DNA of 64,000 nt from JACVRW01 sp963835705 (GCA_963835705.1 CAWIGR010000005.1:1-64000), one strand, 5' to 3'. Shown: positions 41,399 through 50,471, counted from the stretch's first letter. Numbers and translations are program-made. Notes: generated by a model from the sequence alone, not told the origin.

Positions 41399-42609
41399 AT
41401 GCGCCGCGTCTTCCTCACCTCCGCCGTCGCCCTGCTCGCCTTCCTGTCGCTCACCCCATCGGCCTGGGCAGAGTGGGTGTGGCCGCTCCGCGGCGAGGTG
41501 ATCACGCCCTACCGCAACGGGGCGGACCCGTACGCCGCGGGCCAGCACCGCGGCATCGACATCGCCGGCGCGCCGGGGGCAACGGTCGTGGCCGCGGCGA
41601 GCGGCGAGGTCCGGTTCGCCGGCACGGCCGGCTCGTCGGGGCTGACGGTGAGCGTCCGCACCGGCGACGGCCGCTACGACACCTCGTATCTGCACCTGTC
41701 GGCGACGACGGTCCGCGAAGGCGACCGGGTCGCGGCCGGTGACCGGGTCGGCGCCGTAGGGACCACCGGCACCCGGTCCGCCGCGGCGCCGCATCTCCAC
41801 TTCGGAGTACGCGACGCGCAAGCCGGCACGCCTACCACGACCCGCTCGCCTTCCTGCCGCCCCCGACGGCGACCCAGCCGCCACGCGAGGTGCCCGCCCC
41901 GCAACCTTCGCCGGTCCCGGTCGGCCCCGCTCCGGCGCCCGTGCCCGCGCCTGCGCCGAGCCCACGTCGCGTGCCGACGGGCACGCCGCGCCGCGTGCCC
42001 CTCCCGGCGCCGAGCCCGCGCCGCGTGCCTGCCGGAGCGCCGCGCCGCGTGCCTGCCGGAGCGCCGCGCCGCGTGCCCGCCGGAGCGCCGCGCCGCGTGC
42101 CGGCACCCGCGCCGGGCCCGCGCCATGTCCCGTCCGGAGCTCGGGGTCCAGTCCCCGCGGGTGCGCCCCGCCCGGTCCCGGCAGCTACGCCTCGGCCCGT
42201 CCCGGGAGGGGCGCCAAGCCCGCTCGAAGGCCCCGCGACACCAGCACATCCCGGCGAAGCAGCGGCCGGCGCGCCCGGCCAAGGGCGGGCCCACGTCCCC
42301 TGGCCCAGCGATGATTCCGCGTCGCCCAACGCTTCCGGCCAGGCGGCCCAACCAGGCGCAGACCCCGACCACGGCCCCTTGGCTGCCTCCTCCGGCCCCG
42401 CTCCCCGCGGGAACGTCTCACCGGGCGAGGCGACACCCCATCTTGCACCCGCCGCACGCCCCGGCCCGGACCTCGGCCTCGCGCTGGCCTGCCTGGGGCT
42501 TGTCGCCGCCGCGGCCCTCCTTGGCCTGACCCGGAACGGCCAGAAGGCCACCAGCGCAACTCGACACCGCATCGCTGGCGTGCTGCACCCGATTCTCGGA
42601 CGCCGGTAG
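41399..42609 (+). CDS. Secreted M23 metallopeptidase with Pro-rich repeats, frameshift in the middle
   Basis: A signal peptide (MRRVFLTSAVALLAFLSLTP to AWA) is followed by an LytM/M23 domain with HRGIDIAG (HxxxD zinc ligands) and LHLSATT/HLHFGVR (HxH). Near 41822 the frame must shift by one base: the restored frame reads HAYHDPLAFLPPPTATQPPR, the usual end of the M23 domain. It then enters a long Pro/Arg/Ala repeat region (PRRVPAGA units) and a C-terminal membrane helix LGLALACLGLVAAAALLGL. The enzyme probably cuts peptidoglycan cross-links outside the cell while staying anchored by the C-terminal helix. The upstream dyad suggests regulated expression. Confidence 0.8.
42016..42102 (+). repeat. 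24-bp in-frame tandem repeat (PRRVPAGA units)
   Basis: Three 24-bp units start at 42016, 42040 and 42064, the first two identical and the third with one substitution; a fourth begins at 42088 and decays. Looser copies flank the array. They encode an extended Pro/Arg-rich linker in the M23 peptidase. Confidence 0.8.
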
Positions 42610-42646
42610 CTGCCGATGCGCCCGCGCCGTGGCCCTCCGGCCTGGG

Positions 42647-42652
42647 TAGCAT
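42647..42652 (+). promoter_or_regulatory. -10 box of metG (leaderless type)
   Basis: TAGCAT lies 9 nt before the ATG at 42662. Confidence 0.45.
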
Positions 42653-42661
42653 CGGCTGTCA

Positions 42662-44185
42662 ATGCCGTACTACGTCACCACGCCCATCTACTACGTGAAC
42701 GGCGAGCCGCATCTCGGCCACGCCTACACCACGATCGCCGCCGACGTCCTGGCGCGGCATATGCGGCAGCGGGGAGAGGACGTCTTCTTCCTCACCGGTA
42801 CCGACGAGCACGGCGAGCCCGTCACGCAGGCGGCCGAGAAGCTCGGCATCACCCCCCGGGAGCTCGGCGACCGCAACGCGGTCCGCTTCAAGGACCTCGC
42901 CGCCACGCTCGAGGTCACGAACGACTTCTTCATCCGCACCACCGATCCCGAGCACATGGCCAGGGTCGGAGAGGTGGTCCAGCGCATCTACGACAACGGC
43001 CACGTCTACGCCGGCACCTACGAGGGCTGGTACTGCCCCCGCTGCGCCGACTTCAAGACCGACTCCGAGCTCGAGGACGGCAACCGCTGCCCCATCCACA
43101 AGATCGAGCTCGAGATCGAGAAGGAGGACAACTGGTTCTTCCGGCTGTCGACCTTCCAGGAGCCACTCGAGCGCCTCTACGCCGACCGGCCGGAGTTCGT
43201 CACGCCCCAGAACCGCTACAACGAGGCGCTCTCGTTCATCAAGAGCGGCCTGCGCGACCTCTCGCTCAGCCGCGCCCGGCTGAAGTGGGGCGTGCCGGTG
43301 CCGTGGGACGAGTCCCAGGTCATCTACGTCTGGATCGACGCCCTCCTCAACTACTACACGGCCCTCTCCTACGCTCGCGAGGGCGAGGACCTCACCGGCC
43401 GCTTCTGGCCGGCCACCGTTCATCTGATCGGCAAGGACATCCTCAAGTTCCACGCCGTGATCTGGCCCGCCATGCTGATGGCGGCCGGGATCGAGGTGCC
43501 GCGCCGTGTGGGAATCCACGGCTTCCTGCTGCTCGGCGAGCACAAGATGTCCAAGTCGCTCGGCAACGTGATCGAGCCCTTCCAGGTAGCCGAGCTGTAC
43601 GGCGCCGACGCGCTCCGCTTCTACGTCCTGCGCGAGGTCAGCTTCGGCTCCGACGGCGAGGTATCGCCGGAGGGCTTCGAGACCCGCTACACGACAGAGC
43701 TCGCCAACGAGTACGGCAACCTCGCCAGCCGCACGCTGGCGATGATCGACCGCTACCGCGATGGCACCGTGCCCGGTTCAGACCCGGACGCCGGTCTCGC
43801 GGACGATTTCGACGGCCTTTCCGAGGCTGTGCATCGACGCATCGACGAAGTCGAGCTCACCGGGGCGCTCGACGAGATCTGGCAGCGCATCAAGCGCCTC
43901 AACCGCTACGTGCAGGACGAGCAGCCCTGGCAGCTCGCCAAGGACGAGGCGCAGGCGGAGCGGCTCGATCAGGTGCTCTACTCGCTGGCCGAGGGACTGC
44001 GCGTGGTCTCCGTTCTCCTGCATCCGTTCATGCCGACTTCGGCCGAGCGGTTGCTCCGGGCGCTCGGGCGGGAGGACCTCTCGCTCGAGAGCGCCCGCTT
44101 CGGCGCCGTCGGAGGAGGCGCGCAGATCGGCGAGATCGGACAGTTGTTCCCGCGGGTGGAGACACCCGAGCCGTCCGCGGCGTGA
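42662..44185 (+). CDS. metG: Methionyl-tRNA synthetase
   Basis: This 507-residue class I synthetase has the HIGH-type site HLGHAYTTIA, FLTGTDEHGEP, a zinc knuckle YCPRCADF...RCPIHK, WIDALLNYYT and the KMSKS loop HKMSKSLGNV. The C-terminal helical anticodon domain is present and there is no appended tRNA-binding domain. It heads a metG-tatD-rsmA-ispE cluster, a common actinobacterial order, and overlaps tatD by 4 nt. Confidence 0.97.
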   Translation: MPYYVTTPIYYVNGEPHLGHAYTTIAADVLARHMRQRGEDVFFLTGTDEHGEPVTQAAEKLGITPRELGDRNAVRFKDLAATLEVTNDFFIRTTDPEHMARVGEVVQRIYDNGHVYAGTYEGWYCPRCADFKTDSELEDGNRCPIHKIELEIEKEDNWFFRLSTFQEPLERLYADRPEFVTPQNRYNEALSFIKSGLRDLSLSRARLKWGVPVPWDESQVIYVWIDALLNYYTALSYAREGEDLTGRFWPATVHLIGKDILKFHAVIWPAMLMAAGIEVPRRVGIHGFLLLGEHKMSKSLGNVIEPFQVAELYGADALRFYVLREVSFGSDGEVSPEGFETRYTTELANEYGNLASRTLAMIDRYRDGTVPGSDPDAGLADDFDGLSEAVHRRIDEVELTGALDEIWQRIKRLNRYVQDEQPWQLAKDEAQAERLDQVLYSLAEGLRVVSVLLHPFMPTSAERLLRALGREDLSLESARFGAVGGGAQIGEIGQLFPRVETPEPSAA

Positions 44186-44934
44186 TCGACACCCACTGCC
44201 ACCTCGACCACTGCGACCCTTCGGACGCCGAGCTGGTCGAGCGTGCGCGCGCCGCGGGCCTCACCCGCCTGGCCACGGTTGGCACCAGCCCCGCCTCGGT
44301 CGAGCGGGCCCTCGAGGCGGCCGAGACGTACGAGGACGTGTTCGCGATCGTCGGCCGCCACCCTCACAACACGGAGGGCTTCGGCCCCGCGGACCTCGAC
44401 GAGATCGAGCGCATGGCCGGCCACCCGCAGGTCAGGGCCCTCGGCGAGACGGGCCTCGACTACTACCGCGACTACGCCCGCCACACCGACCAGCGCCGCG
44501 CATTCGAGGCCCAGCTCGACCTCGCCGCCCGCCTGAACCTGCCCGTGGCGATCCACACCCGCGCGGCCGAGGACGACACCTTCGCCATCCTGGCCGACCA
44601 CGCGGCCGCCCTCCCTGCGGTGATCCTGCATTGCTTCTCGTCGCCGGATCGCCTCGACGAGGCCATCGAGCGCGGTTACCTCTGCTCGTTCGCCGGCAAC
44701 GTCACCTACCCGAAGGCGACCGACCTCCAGCGCGCCGCGACCGAGCTGCCGGGCGAGCTCCTGCTAGTCGAGACCGACGCGCCGTACCTCTCGCCCCAGG
44801 TGCTCCGCGGCAAGCCGAACGAGCCGGCCAACGTCGTCCACACCGCGCATCACGTGGCGGGCCTGCGCGGCCTGTCCTACGAGGAGCTCGAGCGCACGGT
44901 GGAGAGCAACGCGGCCAGGGTGTTCGGATGGTGA
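44182..44934 (+). CDS. tatD: TatD-family metal-dependent DNase
   Basis: The 250-residue TIM-barrel hydrolase begins with the metal-binding MIDTHCHLDH and has VGRHPHNTEG, ALGETGLDYYRD, VAIHTRAAEDD, LHCFSS and VETDAPYLSP, so all metal ligands are present. TatD proteins are 3'-5' exonucleases acting in DNA repair and RNA quality control. The GTG overlaps the metG stop and the end overlaps rsmA by 7 nt. Confidence 0.94.
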   Translation: MIDTHCHLDHCDPSDAELVERARAAGLTRLATVGTSPASVERALEAAETYEDVFAIVGRHPHNTEGFGPADLDEIERMAGHPQVRALGETGLDYYRDYARHTDQRRAFEAQLDLAARLNLPVAIHTRAAEDDTFAILADHAAALPAVILHCFSSPDRLDEAIERGYLCSFAGNVTYPKATDLQRAATELPGELLLVETDAPYLSPQVLRGKPNEPANVVHTAHHVAGLRGLSYEELERTVESNAARVFGW

Positions 44935-45791
44935 GCGACGAGCCGCGCCAGGCCAGCCTGCGCCGGCTGCGGCGCTTCGAGGTGCGGCCGAATCGCGAGC
45001 TCGGCCAGAACTTCCTCATCGACGACAACTTCCTCGGCGTGATCGGGCGAGCGGCGGAGCTTGCTCCCGACGACGTGGTCCTCGAGGTGGGCGGCGGGCT
45101 CGGCGTGCTGAGCGAGTACCTCGCGGCTCGGGTGGATCACCTGCACGTGGTGGAGGTGGACCGCTTACTCGAACCGCCGCTCGCCGAGGCGCTCGCCCCG
45201 TTCGCCAACGCCACCCTCCACCTGGCCGACGCCGTCAAGCTCGACCTCGCCTCGCTCGACCCCGCTCCGGGCAAGGTCGTGGCAAACCTGCCCTACGGCG
45301 TGGCGGCGACGGTCCTCCTGAAGTCGATCGCCGAGCTGCCCGGAGCGACGCTCTGGGTGGCGATGGTGCAGCGCGAGGTGGGCGACCGGCTGGCTGCGAG
45401 CCCCGGCGGCAAGTCCTACGGCGCGACGTCCGTGCTCGCGCAGCTCGCCTGCGGGGTCCGCTTTCTGCGCCGCGTGCCGCGCACCGTCTTCCACCCCGAG
45501 CCGAACGTCGAGTCGGCCCTCCTGCTGATGCGCCGCCACGCGCCGGCGCCGCCCCCGGAGCTGATCGCGCTCGTGCACGCCGCATTCGCTCACCGCCGCA
45601 AGGCGCTCGCGGGATCGCTGGCGCTCGCGCCCGGTGCGGCGCCGGACTTGCGCGATGCCGCCCGGGATGCGCTGGAGGCGCTCGGCCGACCGCCCGACGC
45701 CCGCGCCGAGCAGCTCACCCCCGAGGAGTGGCCAAGCCTGGCCGCGGCGATCGGCCGAGAGCGCCTGACCCGCCTGCGGCCGCGGGCATGA
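44928..45791 (+). CDS. rsmA: 16S rRNA dimethyladenosine transferase RsmA (KsgA)
   Basis: This 287-residue SAM-dependent methyltransferase has ELGQNFLIDDNF, the SAM-binding LEVGGGLGVLSEYLA and the catalytic VANLPYGVAATVL. It dimethylates A1518 and A1519 of 16S rRNA. The ATG at 44928 and a GTG at 44931 are both possible starts within the tatD 3' end. The stop overlaps the ispE start (ATGA). Confidence 0.95.
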   Translation: MVSDEPRQASLRRLRRFEVRPNRELGQNFLIDDNFLGVIGRAAELAPDDVVLEVGGGLGVLSEYLAARVDHLHVVEVDRLLEPPLAEALAPFANATLHLADAVKLDLASLDPAPGKVVANLPYGVAATVLLKSIAELPGATLWVAMVQREVGDRLAASPGGKSYGATSVLAQLACGVRFLRRVPRTVFHPEPNVESALLLMRRHAPAPPPELIALVHAAFAHRRKALAGSLALAPGAAPDLRDAARDALEALGRPPDARAEQLTPEEWPSLAAAIGRERLTRLRPRA

Positions 45792-46657
45792 CCGGCCCCC
45801 GCGAGCCGGCCCCGCCTTCCGTCAGGGAGCGTGCCTACGCCAAGCTGAACCTCGTCCTGCACGTGGGCCGCCCTCGGCCGGACGGCCTCCACCCGATCTG
45901 CTCGATCTTCGCCTCGCTCGACCTCGCCGACGATCTCCTCGTCCGACCGAGCGACGCGCGCGCGGACACAATCGAGTGCGACGGCGTCGAAGGCCCGAAC
46001 CTCGCCGCCGCCGCCCTGGCGGCCTTCCGGGCCGAGGTCCCGTCGCTCCCGCCGCTCCAGATGAGAATCGAGAAGCGAATCCCGGTGGCCGCCGGACTTG
46101 GTGGCGGCAGCGCCGACGCCGCCGCCGCCCTGCGCGCCGCCAACCGGCTCGCGGGCGAGCCGCTCGGCGCCGCCCGCCTACGCGAGGTCGCAGCGACGCT
46201 CGGCTCCGACGTGCCGAGCCAGGTCGAGCCGGGTCACGCGCTCGTCGCGGGCACGGGGGAGCTCGTCGAGCCGATCGGCCTGCCCCCGCTCGACGTGGTG
46301 CTCGTGCCGCAGGCGGAGGGCCTCTCGACGGCGGCGGTCTACGCCCAGCTCGACCGCATGGAAGGCTGGCGCGAGCGGCTCGACATGGAGGATCTCCGGG
46401 CCCTGCTCGACTCGAGCCCGTCCACCTGGGAGTCCGGTGTCGAAAACGACCTCCAGCCGGCGGCGCTGGCCCTCAGGCCCAATCTCGCCGCCGTGATCGA
46501 CGGCCTGCGCGCCGCCGGCGCGGTGACCGCGGGAGTCAGCGGCTCCGGGCCCACCTGCTTCGGCGTGTTCGCCAACCGGGGCGTGGCCGAGGCCACCGCC
46601 GAGGCCATACCGGGCGCGTTCGTCACGTGCCTGCGCGAGCGCAGGGCGCGCCAGTAG
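45788..46657 (+). CDS. ispE: 4-diphosphocytidyl-2-C-methyl-D-erythritol kinase
   Basis: This 289-residue GHMP kinase has AYAKLNLVLHVGRPRPDGLH, the ATP-binding PVAAGLGGGSADAAAALRA and the C-terminal GVSGSGPTCFGVF. It catalyses the fourth step of the MEP isoprenoid pathway, so the organism uses MEP rather than mevalonate. The ATG overlaps the rsmA stop by 4 nt. Confidence 0.95.
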   Translation: MTGPREPAPPSVRERAYAKLNLVLHVGRPRPDGLHPICSIFASLDLADDLLVRPSDARADTIECDGVEGPNLAAAALAAFRAEVPSLPPLQMRIEKRIPVAAGLGGGSADAAAALRAANRLAGEPLGAARLREVAATLGSDVPSQVEPGHALVAGTGELVEPIGLPPLDVVLVPQAEGLSTAAVYAQLDRMEGWRERLDMEDLRALLDSSPSTWESGVENDLQPAALALRPNLAAVIDGLRAAGAVTAGVSGSGPTCFGVFANRGVAEATAEAIPGAFVTCLRERRARQ

Positions 46658-46665
46658 ACCTTCCC

Positions 46666-46671
46666 TAGAGT
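46666..46671 (+). promoter_or_regulatory. -10 box of the DedA-PAP2 gene (leaderless type)
   Basis: TAGAGT lies 6 nt before the GTG at 46678, just after the ispE stop. Confidence 0.5.
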
Positions 46672-46677
46672 GCCAGC

Positions 46678-48264
46678 GTGTCCGCGCTGCAGATCGCCGC
46701 CGCCGTCGTGGCCGTGCTGATCGCCGCCGGGACCGTGTGGGGACGCAGGCGGCTCAGCGGCGAGCGCAAGCTGCTCGCCGCCGGGCTCGTGGTGGTGCTG
46801 GCCGTCTACGCCAGCGGCGTGCTGTCCGCGCTCCCGGACCCGAAGGCGATCATCGACGACATCGCCCGGGCGCTCGGCCCGTGGACCTACGCGCTGGTGG
46901 GCGTGATGGCCTTCCTCGAGACGGGCGCCTTCGTCGGCCTGGTCGCGCCGGGTGAGACCGTGGTGATCGCGGGCGGCGTGATCGCCGGGCAGGGCGAGAT
47001 CGACCTGGCGCCGCTGATCGGCCTCGTGTGGACCTGCGCCGTGCTCGGCGACACCACCAGCTTCTACCTCGGGCGGCGGCTCGGCCGCAGCTTCCTGGAG
47101 CGCCACGGCCCCAGGCTCAAGATCACCCCCGAGCGGCTGACCATGGTGGAGGGCTATTTCGACCGCCACGGCGGCAAGACCATCCTGATCGGGCGCTTCA
47201 TCGGCCTGGTGCGGGCGCTCGCGCCCTTCATAGCCGGCACCTCCGGGATGCCCTACCGGCGATTCATCCCGTACAGCATCGTCGGAACGGGTCTGTGGGC
47301 CACAACCTTCTGCGTGCTGGGCTACATCTTCTGGCGCTCGTTCGACCAGGTCGCCCACATCGCCGGGCAGGCGATCTTCGGTTTCGGAGTCACGGTCGGC
47401 GTGATCGTGGGGATCGTGGTCGCGTACCGGCGCAGAGCTGAGATCTGGGCCTGGATCCTGGCCCACGAGCGCCACCCGCTGGTGCGCCCGCTCCTCGCGG
47501 TGTGGCGCCCGCTGCACCGCAGGATCCTCGACCCGCTCGGGCGTGCGATCCTGCCCGAGCTCCGCTTCCTCTGGGAGCGGCTCACGCCGGGCGGCCTCGG
47601 TCTCGAGCTGACCACCGTGATGGCCATCGGAGGCGTCGGCCTCTACGTCTTCGGGCTCTACGTGCTCATCCTGTCGGGCGACCTCGGCCCTACCCCGCTC
47701 GACCGCGAGCTGCTCGACCTCGGCGACCGGATGCGCTCCGCGGTCGCTGTGGACGCCGCCAAGGTCGTCACGGCCCTGGGCTCGTTCCCGGCGTGCGCGA
47801 CGGTCCTGGCCATCACCGCCGTGCTGCTGGCGGCGCGCAGGCGCCCGGCCGAGATCGTGGTGCTGTTGGGGGGCTTCGCGCTGATCTACATCGGCGTGCA
47901 CCTGACCAAGGCCGGCATCGACCGCCCGCGCCCGGCCGCGCCGCTGACCGACTCGATGCAGTCCTCCTTCCCGAGCGGGCACGCCGCCTACGCGACCGCC
48001 TGGGTCGCCGCCGCGATGGTGTTCACCCGCAGGCTGGGGCTGGTGGGGCACCTGGCGCTTGTGATCGGCGCGATCGCGCTCACCGCGGCGATCGGCCTGT
48101 CGCGGATCTACCTGCGCGTGCACTACTGGTCGGACGTCGCGGCGGGCTGGGGCCTCGGCTTCGGGATCTTCGGGACCCTGGCCGCAATCGCGATGCTCGT
48201 CCAGCACATGCGCCACAATGACGAGGAGCGCGCGCCGCGTCCGATCGCGCGCGCCCGTCGATGA
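46678..48264 (+). CDS. DedA-family / PAP2 phosphatase fusion membrane protein
   Basis: The 528-residue protein joins two membrane modules. Residues about 50-260 are DedA (SNARE-associated) with ETGAFVGLVAPGETVVIAGG and GRFIGLVRALAPFIAGTSGM, the family's re-entrant loop motifs. Residues about 320-510 are a PAP2 phosphatase with KAGIDRPRP, SFPSGHAAYAT and SRIYLRVHYWSDV, all three catalytic motifs intact. DedA proteins are reported flippases for undecaprenyl phosphate or phospholipids, and PAP2 enzymes remove pyrophosphate or phosphate from such lipids. The fusion suggests dephosphorylation coupled to recycling of a lipid carrier. Next to ispE, isoprenoid carrier recycling is plausible. Confidence 0.9.
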   Translation: MSALQIAAAVVAVLIAAGTVWGRRRLSGERKLLAAGLVVVLAVYASGVLSALPDPKAIIDDIARALGPWTYALVGVMAFLETGAFVGLVAPGETVVIAGGVIAGQGEIDLAPLIGLVWTCAVLGDTTSFYLGRRLGRSFLERHGPRLKITPERLTMVEGYFDRHGGKTILIGRFIGLVRALAPFIAGTSGMPYRRFIPYSIVGTGLWATTFCVLGYIFWRSFDQVAHIAGQAIFGFGVTVGVIVGIVVAYRRRAEIWAWILAHERHPLVRPLLAVWRPLHRRILDPLGRAILPELRFLWERLTPGGLGLELTTVMAIGGVGLYVFGLYVLILSGDLGPTPLDRELLDLGDRMRSAVAVDAAKVVTALGSFPACATVLAITAVLLAARRRPAEIVVLLGGFALIYIGVHLTKAGIDRPRPAAPLTDSMQSSFPSGHAAYATAWVAAAMVFTRRLGLVGHLALVIGAIALTAAIGLSRIYLRVHYWSDVAAGWGLGFGIFGTLAAIAMLVQHMRHNDEERAPRPIARARR

Positions 48265-48485
48265 ACCTCGATTTCTCCTCGACCGAGATCGCGATCGCAC
48301 TCGCCGCCGGCGTGGTGATCGCGTGCTACGTCGCCTTGATCCTCGCCCCGGCGTGGCGCTGCTACGGCCGCGTCTGGGAACGGATCGCAGCGGGCTTCAT
48401 GACTCTCTTCATCCTGGGCACGATGCTCGGGATCGGGGTGGCGGTCGGGCTCGCGGTCGTCTGGACCTACGACACCTACGCCTGA
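48261..48485 (+). CDS. Small two-helix membrane protein, unknown function
   Basis: This 74-residue protein has two hydrophobic helices (IAIALAAGVVIACYVALILA and FMTLFILGTMLGIGVAVGLA) separated by a charged WRCYGRVWERI loop. The ATG overlaps the stop of the DedA-PAP2 gene and its own stop overlaps the next start, so it is co-translated with both. No named family is recognised. Confidence 0.7.
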   Translation: MNLDFSSTEIAIALAAGVVIACYVALILAPAWRCYGRVWERIAAGFMTLFILGTMLGIGVAVGLAVVWTYDTYA

Positions 48486-49792
48486 TGCGCGGGGCTCCCA
48501 GCCACCACGGCGGCCCTGCTGCGGCGGCCGCCGAGTCGAGTTCGTTCCTCGAGGCGCTCGACGAGGTCTCCGAGGCGGTCGAGTCCGGTGCGGGCCTGCC
48601 GGCGGTCGCGCGGGCGGCGGGCCGGGCGCTCGGCGCGAGCGTGATCGTGCTCGACGCCTCGAGCGGCGTGCTGGCGGTGGCGTGCGAGTCGACCGAGGAC
48701 GAGCGCGCCGTGATGGCCGGCGAGCGCGGGGCCGAGCGGGTCGAGCTTCGGGTGGCCGAGCTGCCGGTCGGCCAGCTTCGATTCCGGCCCCGCAGCGCAC
48801 CGCCGGCGCCCGCCCTCCAGCGCCTGGTGGCCAACCTGATCGCGTTGGAGGTCGACCGAGCGAAGGCGCCCGCCCGAGCCACCGAGGCCGCCGTGGGGGA
48901 CTTCCTCGAGGACCTGCTGTCGCGCCGGATCACCGATCGGGAGAACATCGTCGCCCGGGCCGGCGAGCTGGGCTGCGACCTGTCGGGCGGCGCCGGGGTA
49001 TTCGTCGTCCGGGCGCGGCCCCACCAGCCCGAGGAGGGCGACTGGCGCGCCCGCGTGCTCACGGTCGCCGAGCGGGCGGCGCGGGCCGTGGAGCGGGCCT
49101 CGCTGGCGGCGCTGGCCGAGACCGGCTGGGCCCGCCACGGGAACGGGCCGAACGGGGAGGCAGGCCCCAATGCGGAGCGCGAGCTCGTGGTGATCGCCCC
49201 GTCGCAGGACGCCGCCACGGCGCGGCGCGTCGGCGCGGCCATCCTGCGCGAGCTCGAGGCGGGGCTGCCGGAGTTCACGGTCGTCGTGGCCCGCAGCCGT
49301 CACGCGAGCGACCCGGCCGACCTCCATCGCGCCGGCGCCGAGGCGCTGCTCGCCGCCAACGTCGCCGAGGCGCGCGGCCTCGCCGAGCTCTCGTTCGAGG
49401 AGACCGGCGCGTACCGGCTGCTGCTCCCCGCGATGAGCGAGGACCCCACCGAGCTACAGGGCTTCTACGACGAGACGGTGGCGCCGCTCGTGGCCTACGA
49501 CGAGCAGTACGAGACCGAGCTGGTCCGCACGCTCGAGACGTTCCTCGACGCGGACGGCAACGTGGCCGGCGCGGCGGAGCGGCTCTTCACACACCGGCAC
49601 ACGGTGCGCTACCGGCTCGAGCGAGTGAAGGAGCTGACCCGGCTCGACGTGAGCTCGACCGACGGCCGCGAGCGGCTGTCGCTGGGGCTGAAGGCGATGC
49701 GCGTGCTGGGCATCCTGCCCCCGGGCGGGCCGGCGCAGGAGAAGGGCGCCGAGGCCGGCCGGGTGCCGAGGGAGCGCAAGGACCGGCACTAG
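48485..49792 (+). CDS. PucR/CdaR-family transcriptional regulator
   Basis: The 435-residue protein has an N-terminal sensory region (FLEALDEVSEAVESGAGLPA, a GAF-like fold), a central GGDEF-like module and the C-terminal PucR helix-turn-helix: FLDADGNVAGAAERLFTHRH followed by TVRYRLERVKELT. Such proteins regulate nitrogen or purine catabolic genes and others, usually as activators. The ATG overlaps the upstream stop by one base. The regulon is not evident from the neighbours. Confidence 0.85.
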   Translation: MRGAPSHHGGPAAAAAESSSFLEALDEVSEAVESGAGLPAVARAAGRALGASVIVLDASSGVLAVACESTEDERAVMAGERGAERVELRVAELPVGQLRFRPRSAPPAPALQRLVANLIALEVDRAKAPARATEAAVGDFLEDLLSRRITDRENIVARAGELGCDLSGGAGVFVVRARPHQPEEGDWRARVLTVAERAARAVERASLAALAETGWARHGNGPNGEAGPNAERELVVIAPSQDAATARRVGAAILRELEAGLPEFTVVVARSRHASDPADLHRAGAEALLAANVAEARGLAELSFEETGAYRLLLPAMSEDPTELQGFYDETVAPLVAYDEQYETELVRTLETFLDADGNVAGAAERLFTHRHTVRYRLERVKELTRLDVSSTDGRERLSLGLKAMRVLGILPPGGPAQEKGAEAGRVPRERKDRH

Positions 49793-49795
49793 CAT
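49790..49795 (+). promoter_or_regulatory. -10 box of the cupin gene (leaderless type)
   Basis: TAGCAT begins at the last base of the PucR stop codon context and lies 10 nt before the ATG at 49806. Confidence 0.4.
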
Positions 49796-49805
49796 CGCCC
49801 GGCCT

Positions 49806-50288
49806 ATGAGCCAGCCCTTCGTGATCAACGTCGCCGACGCCCGCGCCCTTCGCTTCGAGGGCTCCGGCGCGTATGTGCCCTTCGAAGACCCGAACGACCG
49901 CTTCCCCGACTTCGGGATCAACATCCACATGCTGGGCCCGGGCGAGCCGAACGCGATGTACCACGAGGAGAGCAACCAGGAGGACTTCCTGGTGCTGGCC
50001 GGCGAGTGCAAGGCGATCCTGGACGGCGAGGAGCGAATGCTGAAGCAGTGGGACTTCGTCCACTGCCCGCCAGGCACCGAGCACGTCTTCGTGGGGGCGG
50101 GAACCGGCCCCTGCTGGATCCTGATGGTGGGCGCGCGGAATACCGACGCGACGATCCATTACCCGGTGAGCGAGAAGGCCGCCGAGCACGGCGCCTCGGT
50201 GCGCGAGCCGACGGACAGCGCCAGAGAGGCCTACGCGGGCTGGTCGAGCGAGTTCGAGACGACGAAACTGCCCTGGCCGCCACACTAA
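49806..50288 (+). CDS. Cupin-domain protein
   Basis: The 160-residue protein has one conserved cupin barrel, with MYHEESNQEDFLVLAGE as motif 1 and HCPPGTEHVFVGAG as motif 2, including His and Glu metal ligands. Single-domain cupins of this type include sugar isomerases and small-molecule dioxygenases; function cannot be assigned. The 89-nt gap to the tRNA gene holds a possible TACGCT -10 box at 50356 and nothing else obvious. Confidence 0.82.
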   Translation: MSQPFVINVADARALRFEGSGAYVPFEDPNDRFPDFGINIHMLGPGEPNAMYHEESNQEDFLVLAGECKAILDGEERMLKQWDFVHCPPGTEHVFVGAGTGPCWILMVGARNTDATIHYPVSEKAAEHGASVREPTDSAREAYAGWSSEFETTKLPWPPH

Positions 50289-50377
50289 CCACCCGGCTGC
50301 ATTCCAAGCCTGGCTCCCGGTGGCCATTGAAGCGAGCTTGCCATGCAGCGGCGACTACGCTGTGGAGGCTGGGCCCC

Positions 50378-50452
50378 TGGGGAGTGGTCTAACGGGAAGA
50401 CGCCAGCCTTTGGAGCTGTTTTGAGATCCCGGTTCGAATCCGGGCTCCCCAG
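50378..50452 (+). tRNA. tRNA-Gln, anticodon TTG
   Basis: The acceptor stem pairs TGGGGAG with CTCCCCA (discriminator G). The D-arm is GTCT-AACGGGA-AGAC, the anticodon loop CTTTGGA gives anticodon TTG, and the T-arm CCCGG-TTCGAAT-CCGGG is perfect. CCA is not encoded. The base of the anticodon stem has a C-T mismatch and the variable region is about 8 nt, longer than the usual 4-5 for this class. Confidence 0.88.
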
Positions 50453-50471
50453 TTCCGTCCGGCTCTTAGGG

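Noticed and set aside
42016..42102. Short 24-bp direct repeats considered as a CRISPR array
   Set aside because: The repeats are contiguous without spacers, are in frame, and encode a PRRVPAGA linker in the M23 peptidase; there are no cas genes.
46339..48300. Minus-strand frame of 653 codons opposite the DedA-PAP2 fusion
   Set aside because: Composition is Arg/Asp/Gly/His-rich with no fold; the plus strand encodes clear DedA and PAP2 motifs.
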